Assembly (NCBI GenBank): GCA_019638275.1
Contig: JAHBUC010000001.1
Coordinates: 372,001-436,000, forward strand
Direction: 5' to 3'
DNA length: 64,000 nucleotides
Source of the DNA: Cyclobacteriaceae bacterium
Lineage (GTDB): Bacteria > Bacteroidota > Bacteroidia > Cytophagales > Cyclobacteriaceae
The position numbers and the translations under genes are program-made. The notes below the pieces were generated by a model. That model was given only the letters and a program-made list of their open reading frames with translations, ran no database searches and was not told the origin of the DNA. This document shows, piece after piece, positions 17,878-29,402 of the stretch (the first letter of the stretch is position 1; each line of letters opens with the position of its first letter).

Positions 17878-18228
17878 ATGGCAGGCAAGAACACAGAAAG
17901 AAGAGAAAGAATTAAGAAAGGCGTTAGGAAGAAGATTTCCGGAACGACCGACAGACCAAGGTTATCTGTATTCCGGAGTAACCGCGGTATATATGCACAG
18001 ATCATCGATGATCAGAAGGGTGTAACCCTGGTTTCAGCTTCTTCAGTTGAAATCGCAAAGGATGCTTCCCTGAACATGGAGAATTCTAAAAATGTGGGGA
18101 AGAAAATTGCCGAGAAGGCAGTGGCATCCGGTATCAATTCTATTGTATTTGATCGTAACGGGTACCTGTACCACGGAAATATTAAAGCCCTGGCCGAAGG
18201 TGCACGGGAAGGTGGATTGAAATTCTAA
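17878..18228 (+). CDS. rplR: 50S ribosomal protein L18
   Basis: A 116-residue L18 ([53 protein letters not shown]). It binds 5S rRNA with L5. Confidence 0.97.
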   Translation: MAGKNTERRERIKKGVRKKISGTTDRPRLSVFRSNRGIYAQIIDDQKGVTLVSASSVEIAKDASLNMENSKNVGKKIAEKAVASGINSIVFDRNGYLYHGNIKALAEGAREGGLKF

Positions 18229-18238
18229 GAAAAGAGAT

Positions 18239-18757
18239 ATGTCAGTTAGCAACATCAGTACAGTTAAGGCCAGCGAAATCGATTTGAAAGAGAAAGTCGT
18301 TGCCATTGAACGTGTAGCCAAGGTGGTAAAAGGTGGACGCAGGTTCAGCTTTGCTGCTATTGTGGTGGTGGGTGATGGCAATGGTGTAGTAGGATACGGA
18401 TTAGGCAAGGCCAACGAAGTAACCGATGCCATTACTAAAGGCGTTGACGATGCCAAGAAGCACCTGGTAAAAGTGCCTATTTCAAAAGGTACTGTTCCAC
18501 ACGAAGCCATCGGAAAATTTGGTGGTGGATTAGTGCTGCTTAAGCCTGCTGCGCCTGGTACAGGTGTAATTGCCGGTGGTGCGATGCGTGCCGTTTTGGA
18601 AAGTGCTGGTATCCACAATGTATTGGCTAAGTCAAAAGGTTCTTCCAACCCGCACAACGTGGTGAAGGCAACCTTTAATGCCTTAACCAACATGCGCGAT
18701 GCGGCAACAGTTGCCAAGAACAGAGGTGTATCATTATCTAAAGTGTTTAATGGTTAA
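18239..18757 (+). CDS. rpsE: 30S ribosomal protein S5
   Basis: A 172-residue S5 with [37 protein letters not shown] and the C-terminal fold [20 protein letters not shown]. It acts in decoding accuracy and mRNA unwinding with S3 and S4. Confidence 0.98.
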   Translation: MSVSNISTVKASEIDLKEKVVAIERVAKVVKGGRRFSFAAIVVVGDGNGVVGYGLGKANEVTDAITKGVDDAKKHLVKVPISKGTVPHEAIGKFGGGLVLLKPAAPGTGVIAGGAMRAVLESAGIHNVLAKSKGSSNPHNVVKATFNALTNMRDAATVAKNRGVSLSKVFNG

Positions 18758-18761
18758 TGCC

Positions 18762-18941
18762 ATGGGTAAAGTAAAGATTACACAGTCGAGAAGCGATATT
18801 AAGAGACCTGAAACACAGCAGCGTACGTTGCGTGCATTGGGTCTTGGTAAAGTGAACAAATCGGTAGAAGTGGAGTTGACTCCCCAGATTGCCGGTATGA
18901 TCACCAAAGTGAATCATTTGATTACGGTACAAGAACTTTAA
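18762..18941 (+). CDS. rpmD: 50S ribosomal protein L30
   Basis: A 59-residue L30 starting MGKVKITQSRSDIKRPETQQ, with TLRALGLGKVNKSVEVE. The start at 18762 is chosen because the upstream frame (from 18699) is inside rpsE and has no L30 similarity. Five bases separate it from the rpsE stop. Confidence 0.96.
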   Translation: MGKVKITQSRSDIKRPETQQRTLRALGLGKVNKSVEVELTPQIAGMITKVNHLITVQEL

Positions 18942-18945
18942 TACG

Positions 18946-19392
18946 ATGAAGTTACATACATTAAAACCTGCCGAAGGTTCCGTTAAAACCAACAAGCGTC
19001 TTGGCCGTGGCCAGGGCTCAGGTGGAACAACTGCGGGTCGCGGTCATAAGGGTGCAAAATCCCGCTCAGGATACTCCAAGAAATTTGGTTTCGAAGGAGG
19101 TCAGATGCCGTTGCAGCGCAGGATCCCCAAGTTTGGTTTTAAGAACAATGACAAAGTTTACTTTAAAGCTGTAAACCTTGACGTTCTTGAAAACCTGTCA
19201 GCGAAGCTTAACTCTGCCGACATCAGTCTGCAGGTGCTCATCGATAACGGTATCGTGGGTAAAAAAGATAAGATTAAAGTCCTTGGAAGAGGAGAATTAA
19301 AATCAAAAGTGAACGTTCAGGCTCATGCTTTTTCTGATACAGCTGTAAAGGCTATTGAGAAAGTAGGCGGATCAGCAACCCCTGTGAAATAA
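18946..19392 (+). CDS. rplO: 50S ribosomal protein L15
   Basis: A 148-residue L15 (MKLHTLKPAEGSVKTNKRLG, RGQGSGGTTAGRGHKGAKSR, GFEGGQMPLQRRIPKFGF). A late assembly protein of the 50S subunit. Normal place before secY. Confidence 0.98.
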   Translation: MKLHTLKPAEGSVKTNKRLGRGQGSGGTTAGRGHKGAKSRSGYSKKFGFEGGQMPLQRRIPKFGFKNNDKVYFKAVNLDVLENLSAKLNSADISLQVLIDNGIVGKKDKIKVLGRGELKSKVNVQAHAFSDTAVKAIEKVGGSATPVK

Positions 19393-19394
19393 TA

Positions 19395-20714
19395 ATGAAG
19401 CGTTTCTTTACCACCATACGGAATATTTTTTCAATTGAAGACCTGCGGGTTCGGATTCTGAATACCATCGGATTCCTGATCATCTTCAGACTGGGTTCTT
19501 TCATTGTATTGCCTGGCGTTGATCCGGTAATCCTGGAACAGAACGCGGTATCGGGTGGTATTTTTGATTTGTTGAACACGTTCCTTGGAGGATCGTTCAG
19601 CAGAGCTTCCATTTTTGCATTGGGTATCATGCCTTACATTTCTGCCTCTATTATTGTGCAGTTGTTGGGATTTGCTGTTCCCTATTTTCAGAAAATGCAG
19701 AAAGAAGGTGAATCTGGTCGTAAGCGATTGAATCAGATTACCCGTGTATTGACCATCTTCATTACCGGATTCCAGTCTTACGGTTATATCCGTGGCACTA
19801 TCCCTACTGAGGCAATCACTACACCTGGTTTGTTCTTTTATGCCTCATCAATCATCATCCTCATTGCAGGTACCATGTTCTGTATGTGGTTAGGTGAGCG
19901 CATTACCGATAAAGGTATTGGCAACGGTATCTCCATGTTGATCATGATTGGTATCGTATCCCGTTTCCCTGGCGCTATCATTGATGAAGCGGTTAACCAG
20001 CGTGGATTGGATGGCGCGTTGCTATTCATTATTGAATTGCTTGCGCTGTTTGCTGTGGTGATGGGTGTAATTATGCTTACGCAGGCTACACGAAGAATAC
20101 CAATCCAATATGCGAAGCAGGTTATAGGAAATAAATTGTACGGTGGTAAGCGTGACTTCATTCCGCTTAAACTGAACTCTGCCGGTGTAATGCCTATCAT
20201 TTTCGCGCAAGCGTTGATGTTCATTCCTGCGTTGTTGGCCGGTATCTGGAGAGACAGTGACATTGGAGCGTACATTGGTTCAACGTTCTCTGATTTCACC
20301 ACCTGGCAGTACAACCTGCTGTTTGGTTCTTTGATTTTGATCTTTACGTTCTTTTATACTGCGATTACCATCAACTCGAATGATATCGCAGATAACCTAA
20401 AGCGTAACGGTGGGTTTGTTCCAGGCATTAAGCCCGGTAAACAAACGGCTGAATTTATTGATACAGTTTTATCACGAATTACACTTCCGGGTGCGTTGTT
20501 CCTGGTGATCGTAGCCATCCTTCCTGCGTTTGCAGTGCGGGCCGGTGTCGGTCAAAATTTTGCGCAATTCTATGGTGGTACTTCATTGCTGATTATGGTT
20601 GGGGTTATCCTCGACACGTTACAGCAAATTGAAAGCTACCTGTTAATGCGCCACTATGAGGGAATGATGAAGTCCGGTCGTGTGAAAGGTCGTTCTCAAT
20701 TTGCTGCGGCTTAA
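19395..20714 (+). CDS. secY: Protein translocase subunit SecY
   Basis: A 439-residue protein with ten membrane segments, the pore of the Sec translocon. Marks are RLGSFIVLPGVD, LGIMPYISASIIVQL, GERITDKGIGNGISM, LNSAGVMPIIFAQALM and the C-terminal SYLLMRHYEGMMKSGRVKGR. It starts 2 bp after rplO and is followed by map; adk, often found between them in other phyla, is absent. Confidence 0.98.
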   Translation: MKRFFTTIRNIFSIEDLRVRILNTIGFLIIFRLGSFIVLPGVDPVILEQNAVSGGIFDLLNTFLGGSFSRASIFALGIMPYISASIIVQLLGFAVPYFQKMQKEGESGRKRLNQITRVLTIFITGFQSYGYIRGTIPTEAITTPGLFFYASSIIILIAGTMFCMWLGERITDKGIGNGISMLIMIGIVSRFPGAIIDEAVNQRGLDGALLFIIELLALFAVVMGVIMLTQATRRIPIQYAKQVIGNKLYGGKRDFIPLKLNSAGVMPIIFAQALMFIPALLAGIWRDSDIGAYIGSTFSDFTTWQYNLLFGSLILIFTFFYTAITINSNDIADNLKRNGGFVPGIKPGKQTAEFIDTVLSRITLPGALFLVIVAILPAFAVRAGVGQNFAQFYGGTSLLIMVGVILDTLQQIESYLLMRHYEGMMKSGRVKGRSQFAAA

Positions 20715-20721
20715 GTGCTAG

Positions 20722-21519
20722 ATGGTTCACTTAAAGACTGACGAGGAAATAGAAATCATCAAAGAGGGAGCTCAGATTTTGGGCAAAGCTCATGGTGAAG
20801 TGGCCCGGCTCGTTAAACCGGGAGTTAAAACATCCTCGTTAGACAAAGTGGCGGAAGAGTTTATCCGTGATCATGGAGGAATTCCATCCTTCAAGAATTA
20901 CAACGGAAGCTTTCCAGCGTCTCTTTGTATTTCAGTGAACGAAGTTGTGGTTCATGGATTTCCAGGTAACTATGAGCTACGCGAAGCAGACATCATTGCT
21001 GTTGACTGCGGAGTGTATTACAAGGGTTACCACAGCGACTCGGCTTATACCTATCCATTGGAGGGTGTAAAGCAAGAAACCTTGTTGTTGTTGGAAAGAA
21101 CATACGAATCGCTTTACCGGGGTATTGAACAGGCTAAGGCCGGTAACCGGATGGGCGATGTGAGCCACGCCATTCAAAACTACGTAGAGAGTTTTGGTTA
21201 TGGAGTAGTTCGCGAGTTGGTGGGACACGGTGTTGGCAAGAACCTGCACGAAGATCCGGAGGTGCCGAACTACGGAAAGCGTGGCAAAGGTGTGAAGTTG
21301 GTTCCGGGAATGGTTTTCGCGATTGAGCCCATGATTAACCAGGGCACGCGAAATGTGGTTCAGGAGCGTGATGGATGGACAATACGCACAGCCGACAAAA
21401 GGCCATCCGCTCATTTTGAGCATATGGTGGCCATAAAGAAGGAAAAAACTGAAGTGTTAACAACACATAAGTATATAGAAGAAAATTATTCATTTAAGTG
21501 GCGAAGCAGAAGTCGATAG
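20722..21519 (+). CDS. map: Methionine aminopeptidase type I
   Basis: A 265-residue enzyme that removes the N-terminal Met from new proteins. Metal ligands are visible: Asp in [13 protein letters not shown] (two), His in [12 protein letters not shown], Glu in FAIEPMI and Glu in HFEHMVAI. Its last 22 bp overlap the infA gene in another frame. Confidence 0.98.
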   Translation: MVHLKTDEEIEIIKEGAQILGKAHGEVARLVKPGVKTSSLDKVAEEFIRDHGGIPSFKNYNGSFPASLCISVNEVVVHGFPGNYELREADIIAVDCGVYYKGYHSDSAYTYPLEGVKQETLLLLERTYESLYRGIEQAKAGNRMGDVSHAIQNYVESFGYGVVRELVGHGVGKNLHEDPEVPNYGKRGKGVKLVPGMVFAIEPMINQGTRNVVQERDGWTIRTADKRPSAHFEHMVAIKKEKTEVLTTHKYIEENYSFKWRSRSR

Positions 21520-21716
21520 AACAGGATGGAACGATAACAGAAGCGTTATCAAATGCCATGTTTCGTGTTCAGTTGGAAAACGGCCACGAGGTGTTGGCAC
21601 ACATTTCTGGTAAAATGCGGATGCACTACATCCGGATCTTACCAGGCGATAAAGTAAGGTTGGAGATGTCGCCTTACGATTTGACAAAAGGAAGAATTGT
21701 GTTTAGATATAAATAA
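21498..21716 (+). CDS. infA: Translation initiation factor IF-1
   Basis: A 72-residue OB-fold IF-1 ([60 protein letters not shown]). The only start that gives the full protein is a GTG at 21498, inside the end of map; the overlap of 22 bp suggests coupled translation. Confidence 0.97.
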   Translation: MAKQKSIEQDGTITEALSNAMFRVQLENGHEVLAHISGKMRMHYIRILPGDKVRLEMSPYDLTKGRIVFRYK

Positions 21717-21754
21717 GAGAGACGAGCAAAAAGGTCTCACAAACGATTAGGGAA

Positions 21755-21871
21755 ATGAAAGTAAAAGCATCCATAAAAAAGCGCAGCGCTGATTGTAAGA
21801 TCATCAGACGTAAGGGCAAATTGTATGTGATTAACAAGAAGAACCCTCGTTACAAACAAAGACAGGGTTAA
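21755..21871 (+). CDS. rpmJ: 50S ribosomal protein L36, zinc-ligand-poor form
   Basis: A 38-codon gene ([20 protein letters not shown], ending NPRYKQRQG) between infA and rpsM, the usual place. Zinc-binding L36 has three Cys and one His; here only Cys14 remains, the other positions being Ser11, Asn and Tyr. It is therefore the zinc-independent (C-minus) type. Confidence 0.95.
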   Translation: MKVKASIKKRSADCKIIRRKGKLYVINKKNPRYKQRQG

Positions 21872-21912
21872 TCTTAATTAAGATTTTGAACAGAAACTGA
21901 TAATAAAACAAC

Positions 21913-22293
21913 ATGGCAAGGATACAAGGTGTTGATATTCCAGATAACAAGCGAGGCGAAATCAGCCTTACGTACATCTATGGTATTGGCAGAAGAACCG
22001 CACAGAAAATCTTAACCAATGCCGGTGTAGACTGGAGTAAGAAGGCTAAAGACTGGACGGACGAAGAGTCAAACGCAATTCGTTCCATCATCTCCGAAGG
22101 CATTCGTGTAGAAGGTGCATTGCGTTCTGAAGTTCAGCTGAGCATCAAGCGTCTTATGGACATTGGTTGTTACCGTGGCCTTCGCCATCGTAAAGGACTT
22201 CCGGTTCGTGGTCAGACAACCAAGAACAACGCCCGTACGCGTAAAGGAAAGCGTAAGACTGTAGCGAACAAGAAGAAGGCTACGAAAGGTTAA
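21913..22293 (+). CDS. rpsM: 30S ribosomal protein S13
   Basis: A 126-residue S13 ([54 protein letters not shown]) with a basic tail. It contacts the P-site tRNA and makes intersubunit bridges. Confidence 0.98.
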   Translation: MARIQGVDIPDNKRGEISLTYIYGIGRRTAQKILTNAGVDWSKKAKDWTDEESNAIRSIISEGIRVEGALRSEVQLSIKRLMDIGCYRGLRHRKGLPVRGQTTKNNARTRKGKRKTVANKKKATKG

Positions 22294-22323
22294 TCATTGA
22301 CAGGATATAAATAAGCAAGAGTA

Positions 22324-22719
22324 ATGTCCTCAGAAAAAAGAAAAGATAAAGCCAAGAAGCGCGTAGTGCAGGTTGAAGCAATGGGTCAGGCCCATATTCA
22401 CGCTACGTTTAACAACATCGTAATTTCTATGACCAACTCAACCGGTCAGGTGATTACGTGGTCTTCAGCCGGTAAAATGGGCTTCAAAGGTTCGAAGAAA
22501 AACACTCCGTATGCTGCCCAGGTAGCTGCGCAGGATTGTGCTTCGCGTGCCTTTGAACTTGGCTTGCGCAAGGTTGAAGTTTTTGTGAAAGGTCCAGGTG
22601 CCGGACGCGAGTCGGCTATCCGTACCATTCAGATTGCTGGAATTGAGATTACTTCGATCAAGGATATGACGCCACTTCCGCACAACGGATGCCGTCCGCC
22701 CAAGAAGAGAAGAGTATAA
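22324..22719 (+). CDS. rpsK: 30S ribosomal protein S11
   Basis: A 131-residue S11 ([57 protein letters not shown]). Platform protein of the 30S subunit near the mRNA exit. Confidence 0.98.
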   Translation: MSSEKRKDKAKKRVVQVEAMGQAHIHATFNNIVISMTNSTGQVITWSSAGKMGFKGSKKNTPYAAQVAAQDCASRAFELGLRKVEVFVKGPGAGRESAIRTIQIAGIEITSIKDMTPLPHNGCRPPKKRRV

Positions 22720-22744
22720 TTCGAACTATTGAGAATAAAGTAAC

Positions 22745-23350
22745 ATGGCAAGATACACAGGCCCAAAAGCCAGAATTTCAAGACGATTTGGAGAGCCTAT
22801 CTTAGGAGATAACAAGGCCATCCAAAAGAAGAACTATGCGCCCGGTATGCACGGTCGCGGCAAAAAAAGAAAGCAATCGGAATATGCTACGCAGTTAGCT
22901 GAAAAGCAGAAGGCGAAGTATATCTATGGATTGTTGGAACGTCAGTTTGCAAAGCTGTTCGACAAGGCTTCCCGCAAGAAAGGCATTACCGGTGAGGTTC
23001 TCCTTCAATTGCTGGAGGCTCGTTTGGACAATACCGTATATCGTTTGGGTATTGCGCCTACAAGACGTGCCGCGCGCCAATTGGTTTCGCATAAGCATAT
23101 CCTGGTGAATGGTGAAGTGGTGAACATTCCATCATTTACGTTGCGTGCTGGCGATAAAGTGGCCGTTCGTGAAAAATCGAAGTCTTTGGAATCCATTACA
23201 AATAGCTTATCCATTCAAGGGGTTAAAAAATACCCTTGGCTGGAGTGGGATGGTTCGGAACTGGAAGGTAAACTTATTCACATTCCGGTTCGTCAGGATA
23301 TCCCCGAGAACATCAATGAGCAGTTGATCGTTGAATTGTACTCGAAGTAA
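22745..23350 (+). CDS. rpsD: 30S ribosomal protein S4
   Basis: A 201-residue S4 ([20 protein letters not shown], then the S4 RNA-binding domain [20 protein letters not shown]). It has no N-terminal zinc cysteines, so it is the C-minus form. It starts 30S assembly and in E. coli represses the alpha operon. Confidence 0.98.
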   Translation: MARYTGPKARISRRFGEPILGDNKAIQKKNYAPGMHGRGKKRKQSEYATQLAEKQKAKYIYGLLERQFAKLFDKASRKKGITGEVLLQLLEARLDNTVYRLGIAPTRRAARQLVSHKHILVNGEVVNIPSFTLRAGDKVAVREKSKSLESITNSLSIQGVKKYPWLEWDGSELEGKLIHIPVRQDIPENINEQLIVELYSK

Positions 23351-23375
23351 TTCTAACCATTAATCAGAACGCATT

Positions 23376-24365
23376 ATGTCAATACTAGCATTTCAGATCC
23401 CGGATAAAGTTGTAATGGAAAAGGCCGATGATTTTCACGGCACCTTCACCTTTAAGCCGTTGGAAAAGGGCTACGGTGTTACCATTGGTAATGCTCTGCG
23501 CAGAATTCTTTTGTCTTCATTGGAAGGTTATGCAATCACCGGTATTAAAATCCCTGGTGTATTGCACGAGTTCTCCACCATCGAAGGCGTTGTGGAAGAC
23601 GTGGCAGAAATCATCTTGAACCTGAAAATGGTTCGCTTTAAGAAGGTGACTGATGGTTTCGACACTAAAGTTACCATCAACATCAAGAAGCAGAAGCAAT
23701 TCAAAGCAGGTGATATTACCAAGTTCACTTCAGCTTTTGAAGTGCTGAACCCTGATCATGTTATCTGTAACCTGGATGAGTCAGCAAACTTTGAAATTGA
23801 ATTGACAATTGAAAAGGGCAGAGGCTACCTTCCGGCAGAAGAAAATAAACCAACCGAACAGGTATTCGGATTTATTCCAATCGATGCCATCTTCACCCCT
23901 ATTAAGAATGTGAAGTTTAGCGTAGAGAATACCCGTGTAGAGCAAAAGACTGACTACGAAAAGTTGGTTCTTGAAATTCAAACGGACGGTTCAATTCACC
24001 CTGAGAAAGCATTGGAAGGTGCAGCTTACATCCTGATCAAGCATTTCGCCTTATTCTCGGATAAGTCGATGGAACTTGAAACCGGAAAAGATGCAGAAGT
24101 TGAGCAGGTAGACGAAGAATTGTTGCACATGCGCAAGCTTCTGAAAACCCCGCTTCATGATCTTGATCTGTCTGTACGTGCGTACAACTGCCTCAAGGCT
24201 GCTGATGTGAAAACACTGGGTGACCTGGTAGAGCTTGAAATCTCTGATATGATGAAGTTCAGAAACTTCGGTAAGAAGTCGCTGGCTGAATTGGAACAAC
24301 TGGTTGCCGAAAAGGGACTTACTTTCGGTATGGACCTGGTTAAGTATAAACTGGAAGAAGATTAA
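23376..24365 (+). CDS. rpoA: DNA-directed RNA polymerase alpha subunit
   Basis: A 329-residue alpha subunit: N-terminal dimer domain ([33 protein letters not shown]) and C-terminal domain ([36 protein letters not shown]) that contacts DNA and regulators. Normal length and place between rpsD and rplQ. Confidence 0.99.
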   Translation: MSILAFQIPDKVVMEKADDFHGTFTFKPLEKGYGVTIGNALRRILLSSLEGYAITGIKIPGVLHEFSTIEGVVEDVAEIILNLKMVRFKKVTDGFDTKVTINIKKQKQFKAGDITKFTSAFEVLNPDHVICNLDESANFEIELTIEKGRGYLPAEENKPTEQVFGFIPIDAIFTPIKNVKFSVENTRVEQKTDYEKLVLEIQTDGSIHPEKALEGAAYILIKHFALFSDKSMELETGKDAEVEQVDEELLHMRKLLKTPLHDLDLSVRAYNCLKAADVKTLGDLVELEISDMMKFRNFGKKSLAELEQLVAEKGLTFGMDLVKYKLEED

Positions 24366-24370
24366 TAGAA

Positions 24371-24913
24371 ATGAGACACGGTAAGAAAGTAAATCATTTA
24401 GGAAGAACCGCCAGTCATCGTAGCGCATTGCTGTCGAACATGGCCTCTTCGCTCATTCTTAGCAAACGCATTACCACCACAGTGGCAAAGGCAAAGGCTT
24501 TGCGCAAATATGTTGAGCCCTTGATTACCAAGGCAAAGAATGACACCATGCATTCACGCAGAACAGTATTCTCTTACCTCCAGAACAAGGAGTCTGTAAA
24601 GGAGTTGTTCGGCACCGTGGCGTCAAGAACAGCCGAGCGTCCGGGTGGGTATACCCGCATCATTAAGATGGGCGATGTTCGCTTGGGCGATAATGCTGAA
24701 ATGTGCCTGATTGAATTGGTAGATTTCAACGACATCTATAAGAAGGAAGGCGCAGTTAAAAAGGCGAAGACCCGCAGAGGTCGTACAGCCGCTAAAGGCA
24801 AAAAAGCTGAAGGTGCTGAGGTTGTGGCAGAGGCAGCAGTGGAAGAGAAGGCTGAAAAGCCTGCAAAGAAGCGTTCGAAGAAGGCTGATGCTGATAGCGA
24901 TTCAGAAGGATAG
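24371..24913 (+). CDS. rplQ: 50S ribosomal protein L17 with charged C-terminal tail
   Basis: L17 core in residues 1-120 ([47 protein letters not shown]) followed by about 60 residues of Lys, Ala and Glu ([35 protein letters not shown]). The tail makes it 180 residues against about 120 in E. coli. It ends the ribosomal block and is followed by a terminator. Confidence 0.97.
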   Translation: MRHGKKVNHLGRTASHRSALLSNMASSLILSKRITTTVAKAKALRKYVEPLITKAKNDTMHSRRTVFSYLQNKESVKELFGTVASRTAERPGGYTRIIKMGDVRLGDNAEMCLIELVDFNDIYKKEGAVKKAKTRRGRTAAKGKKAEGAEVVAEAAVEEKAEKPAKKRSKKADADSDSEG

Positions 24914-24935
24914 TGAGGTATTTAAAACTATATCG

Positions 24936-24967
24936 AAAGGGATTGAAGCTAATTCAATCCCTTTTTT
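24936..24967 (+). terminator. Intrinsic terminator of the ribosomal operon
   Basis: AAAGGGATTGAA (24936-24947) pairs with TTCAATCCCTTT (24953-24964) around a 5-base loop, followed by TTT. A 12-bp perfect stem 23 bp after the rplQ stop. Confidence 0.9.
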
Positions 24968-25077
24968 GTTGAGCAAAAAGTTGATCCTGAGCATTTAAAA
25001 CGTTTGAGGCGAAAAAGTTGAACGTTTCGACCTCCGATTTACACTTTGAAGTTATTTTTGTAAAACCACTAAATCAC

Positions 25078-26187
25078 GTGAGCAAAAAAGCCTACTTATT
25101 ATTGGAAGATGGTCTTCTGCTGGAAGGCATCCTGATTGGAAAGCCGGGTACTACCGGTGGCGAAATCTGTTTTAACACGGGCATGACCGGGTACCAGGAG
25201 ATCTATACCGATCCCTCGTATTTCGGTCAGATTATCGTTAACACCACTGCGCACATTGGAAATTATGGAACGGTTGATTCAGAACAGGAATCGGAAACAC
25301 CGAAAATAAGCGGACTGGTTGTCAATGAGTTCTCACAGGAGTTTAGCCGTAAAACATCCAACCAAAGTTTGCAGGACTACCTGGAGAAGCATGGCATTAC
25401 CGGCATTGCGCAGGTGGATACCCGCATGCTGGTGCGGTATATCCGCAGCAAAGGCGCCATGAATGCCCTTATCTCATCCGAACTATCTCCGGATGAAATG
25501 AAGAAGGAGATTAAGAATGTTCCATCCATGAATGGCCTTGAGCTATCTTCCATAGTCACTACCAAAGGGGAATATACGGTTGGCAATGAAGATGCGCCTT
25601 TCCGCGTAGCGGCTTTGGATTTTGGAATAAAGAAAAGCATTCTTACCAACCTGGCTGATCGGGGTTGTTTCATAAAAGTATTCCCGGCTAAAACTTCTTT
25701 TGATGTATTGGAAGCATGGGAACCGAGCGGTTACTTTCTATCGAATGGCCCGGGTGATCCCGCAGTGATGGAATATGCTGTTAAAACTGTAAAGCAGATT
25801 TTAGAGACGGGTAAACCGACCTTTGGTATTTGTCTTGGACATCAATTGCTCGCTTTGGCAAACGGCATTTCTACGTATAAAATGCACCACGGCCACCGGG
25901 GGTTAAATCATCCGGTTAAGAATCTGAATACAGGACTGGGAGAGATGACATCGCAAAACCACGGCTTTGCCGTAAGTGAAAAAGATATTGAAGGGAATGT
26001 GAATGTAGAAGTAACACACGTACACCTGAATGACAATACCATTATGGGCATTCGGGTAAAAGATAAAAAAGCATTCTCGGTGCAGTATCACCCCGAGGCT
26101 TCACCAGGCCCTCACGACTCACGCTACCTGTTTGATGAGTTTGTTGCGATGATCTGTGAAGAGCAATTGAGTGCAGTAAGTAAGTAA
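25078..26187 (+). CDS. carA: Carbamoyl-phosphate synthase small (glutaminase) subunit
   Basis: From GTG 25078 (VSKKAYLLLEDGLLLEG) the protein is 369 residues. It makes ammonia from glutamine for carbamoyl phosphate (arginine and pyrimidines). The N-terminal CPSase_sm domain has GEICFNTGMTGYQEIYTDPS; the class I glutaminase has the nucleophile Cys in FGICLGHQLLA and the His-Glu pair in YHPEASPGPHDS. An extended reading from 25018 would need a TTG start. A -7-like TATTTTTG (25053-25060) lies 17 bp before the GTG without a clear -33 box. carB is not in the window. Confidence 0.96.
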   Translation: MSKKAYLLLEDGLLLEGILIGKPGTTGGEICFNTGMTGYQEIYTDPSYFGQIIVNTTAHIGNYGTVDSEQESETPKISGLVVNEFSQEFSRKTSNQSLQDYLEKHGITGIAQVDTRMLVRYIRSKGAMNALISSELSPDEMKKEIKNVPSMNGLELSSIVTTKGEYTVGNEDAPFRVAALDFGIKKSILTNLADRGCFIKVFPAKTSFDVLEAWEPSGYFLSNGPGDPAVMEYAVKTVKQILETGKPTFGICLGHQLLALANGISTYKMHHGHRGLNHPVKNLNTGLGEMTSQNHGFAVSEKDIEGNVNVEVTHVHLNDNTIMGIRVKDKKAFSVQYHPEASPGPHDSRYLFDEFVAMICEEQLSAVSK

Positions 26188-26213
26188 TCAGAATCTAATC
26201 ATAAATCCATTAA

Positions 26214-27494
<1,281 letters not shown>

Positions 27495-27516
27495 TCAATA
27501 ACTACAAATACAAAAT

Positions 27517-27547
27517 AAAAAACCCCGCCATTAAGACGGGGTTTTTT
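27517..27547. terminator. Bidirectional terminator after eno
   Basis: AAAAAACCCCG (27517-27527) pairs with CGGGGTTTTTT (27537-27547) around 9 bases. The A run before and the T run after make it work for eno and for the converging gene at 27567-28193. Confidence 0.92.
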
Positions 27548-27566
27548 ATTTCAGTCGTGCAATACA

Positions 27567-28193
27567 TCAGGCCATTGATTTCGATTTCTCGCGCATGGTG
27601 CCATAGATGTAATCCCATAAAGGTGAAGAAACACCAAAAACGATTTCACCATTTTTATAGTGGTGAACACCATGATTTACCCACAGCGCTTTCAGGAAAT
27701 TTTTTGGAGGCTGGTATGCATGCACCAGGTAATGCACACCGAGGTAACAGGCATAACCAACAAGGAATCCGGGTAGGAAGGCAAACACGAAATCGCCCAT
27801 AACCAAACGAAGCAAGAGCAGCAGTATCGTTGAGATGGTTACACTCAACAACGGAGGCATCGCAAGCCTGTCTTTATCTTTCGGGAATTCATGATGCACA
27901 CCATGCATGGTGTATTGAAATTTTTCGCGAGCCTTGGTATACGTGGCCATATGAAATACATAGCGGTGTACATTGTACTCCACCCAGGTAAACACAAGCC
28001 ATCCTGCAAAGAAAAGGGCAATCGTTAATAACGGACTTAACAAAGTATTGATGGTGCTCCAATACAAGAGAGCGCCTGCGTATACAAAAAAGATGGTAAG
28101 CGGAACAGCAATATGTGTCCTGGTTAATCTTTCTAAAATCGGGTTATTAAATAACTGTCTTGTGCCCTTGTTTTTTGGTGATACTTCAGCCAT
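27567..28193 (-). CDS. Fatty-acid/sterol hydroxylase-family membrane protein
   Basis: A 208-residue protein with four hydrophobic segments and the di-iron histidine clusters of the fatty acid hydroxylase superfamily: EYNVHRYVFHM, HGVHHEFPKDKDRLAMPP, HYLVHAYQP and NHGVHHYKNGE. The pattern is close to fatty-acid 2-hydroxylases (Scs7/FA2H), which hydroxylate sphingolipid acyl chains; the substrate here is not shown. A minus-strand -7-like TATTTTTG lies at 28220-28227. Confidence 0.85.
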   Translation of the reverse strand: MAEVSPKNKGTRQLFNNPILERLTRTHIAVPLTIFFVYAGALLYWSTINTLLSPLLTIALFFAGWLVFTWVEYNVHRYVFHMATYTKAREKFQYTMHGVHHEFPKDKDRLAMPPLLSVTISTILLLLLRLVMGDFVFAFLPGFLVGYACYLGVHYLVHAYQPPKNFLKALWVNHGVHHYKNGEIVFGVSSPLWDYIYGTMREKSKSMA

Positions 28194-28250
28194 ATTTTTA
28201 ACGAAGAATTTTACTTTAACAAAAATAACAATAGAAACCCACTCTATGCA

Positions 28251-29402
28251 CTATCCCAGCGCTTTAACCCTTGTTTTTTCGATTACTTTGGTATAATAAG
28301 ATTCGTATTGGGGTAAAATACGACTAATGTCAAATTCCTTGGCTCGGTTTAGAGCATTTGCCTTGAATTTGGGTAGGTTCTTTTTGTCGAGAACGAAAAG
28401 GGCATTCCGCGTCATATCTTCAACATCTCCCACATTGCTCATAAATCCAGTTACCCCTTGAACATTGAGTTCGGGGATACCTCCTGTATTGGATGAAATT
28501 ACCGGTACTTCACAAGCCATCGCCTCCAGTGCAGCCAATCCGAAACTTTCTTTCTCGGATGGCATTAGAAACAGATCGGCTACCGAAAGCACTTCTTCTA
28601 CTGCCTCAAGCTTACCTAAAAACCGTGTATTGTGGCAAATGTTAAGATCACGGCATTGCTGCTCGGCATGAACACGCTCCGGGCCGTCACCAATTAGCAG
28701 CAATTTGGCTGGTATCTCTTTCTGGATGTTGTAAAATATCTGGATAACATCACCGATGCGCTTCACTTTTCTAAAATTCGAAGTATGCACAATGAGCATT
28801 TCACCTTCCGGACAGATGGCTTTCTTGAAGTGGTCTTTCTTTTGTTTTTTAAACTTCTCCAGGTCAATGAAGTTGGGAATGACTTCAATCTCATTGGTTA
28901 TTTTAAAGTACTCAAGTGTTTCGCGCTTTAAGTCCTCCGAAACAGCTGTTACACCATCCGATTGATTGATACTAAAAGTGACCACAGGTTCGTAGGAGGC
29001 ATCTTTACCCACCAACGTAATGTCTGTACCGTGAAGTGTTGTAACAACAGGTATGGTTATGCCTTGCGTTTTTAAGATCTGCTTGGCCATGTAGGCCGCT
29101 GAAGCGTGCGGGATGGCATAATGAACGTGAAGTAAATCCAACCGCTCATTCATGGCTACGCTTACCATCTTACTGGCCAAAGCCAATTCATAAGGTGGAT
29201 ACTCAAAAAGTGGATAAGAGCGAAATTCTACTTCATGGTAAAAGATATTCTCATTCAGAAAATCCAGGCGGCTTGGTTGTGAGTATGTAATGAAATGAAC
29301 CTGGTGACCTTCCTGGGCTAGTGCTTTTCCCAATTCAGTTGCTACTACACCGCTACCACCAAAAGTGGGGTAACATACGATGCCTATTTTGATCTGCTCC
29401 AC
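28251..29402 (-). CDS. bshA: N-acetyl-alpha-D-glucosaminyl L-malate synthase (bacillithiol pathway)
   Basis: A GT4 glycosyltransferase that joins GlcNAc to L-malate, the first step of bacillithiol synthesis. Marks: IKIGIVCYPTFGGSGVVATE, HVHYAIPHASAAYMAKQIL, TTLHGTDITLVGKDASYEPV, and the C-terminal PSEKESFGLAALEAMACEVP. The family usually starts MKIGIVCYP, so GTG 29402 (383 residues) is preferred over the TTG at 29426. It overlaps the end of the upstream gene by 19 bp. bshB and bshC are not in the window. Confidence 0.93.
   Translation of the reverse strand: MEQIKIGIVCYPTFGGSGVVATELGKALAQEGHQVHFITYSQPSRLDFLNENIFYHEVEFRSYPLFEYPPYELALASKMVSVAMNERLDLLHVHYAIPHASAAYMAKQILKTQGITIPVVTTLHGTDITLVGKDASYEPVVTFSINQSDGVTAVSEDLKRETLEYFKITNEIEVIPNFIDLEKFKKQKKDHFKKAICPEGEMLIVHTSNFRKVKRIGDVIQIFYNIQKEIPAKLLLIGDGPERVHAEQQCRDLNICHNTRFLGKLEAVEEVLSVADLFLMPSEKESFGLAALEAMACEVPVISSNTGGIPELNVQGVTGFMSNVGDVEDMTRNALFVLDKKNLPKFKANALNRAKEFDISRILPQYESYYTKVIEKTRVKALG

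Noticed and set aside
21498..21519. Frameshift between map and infA
   Set aside because: Both proteins are full length; infA simply starts with a GTG inside the end of map.
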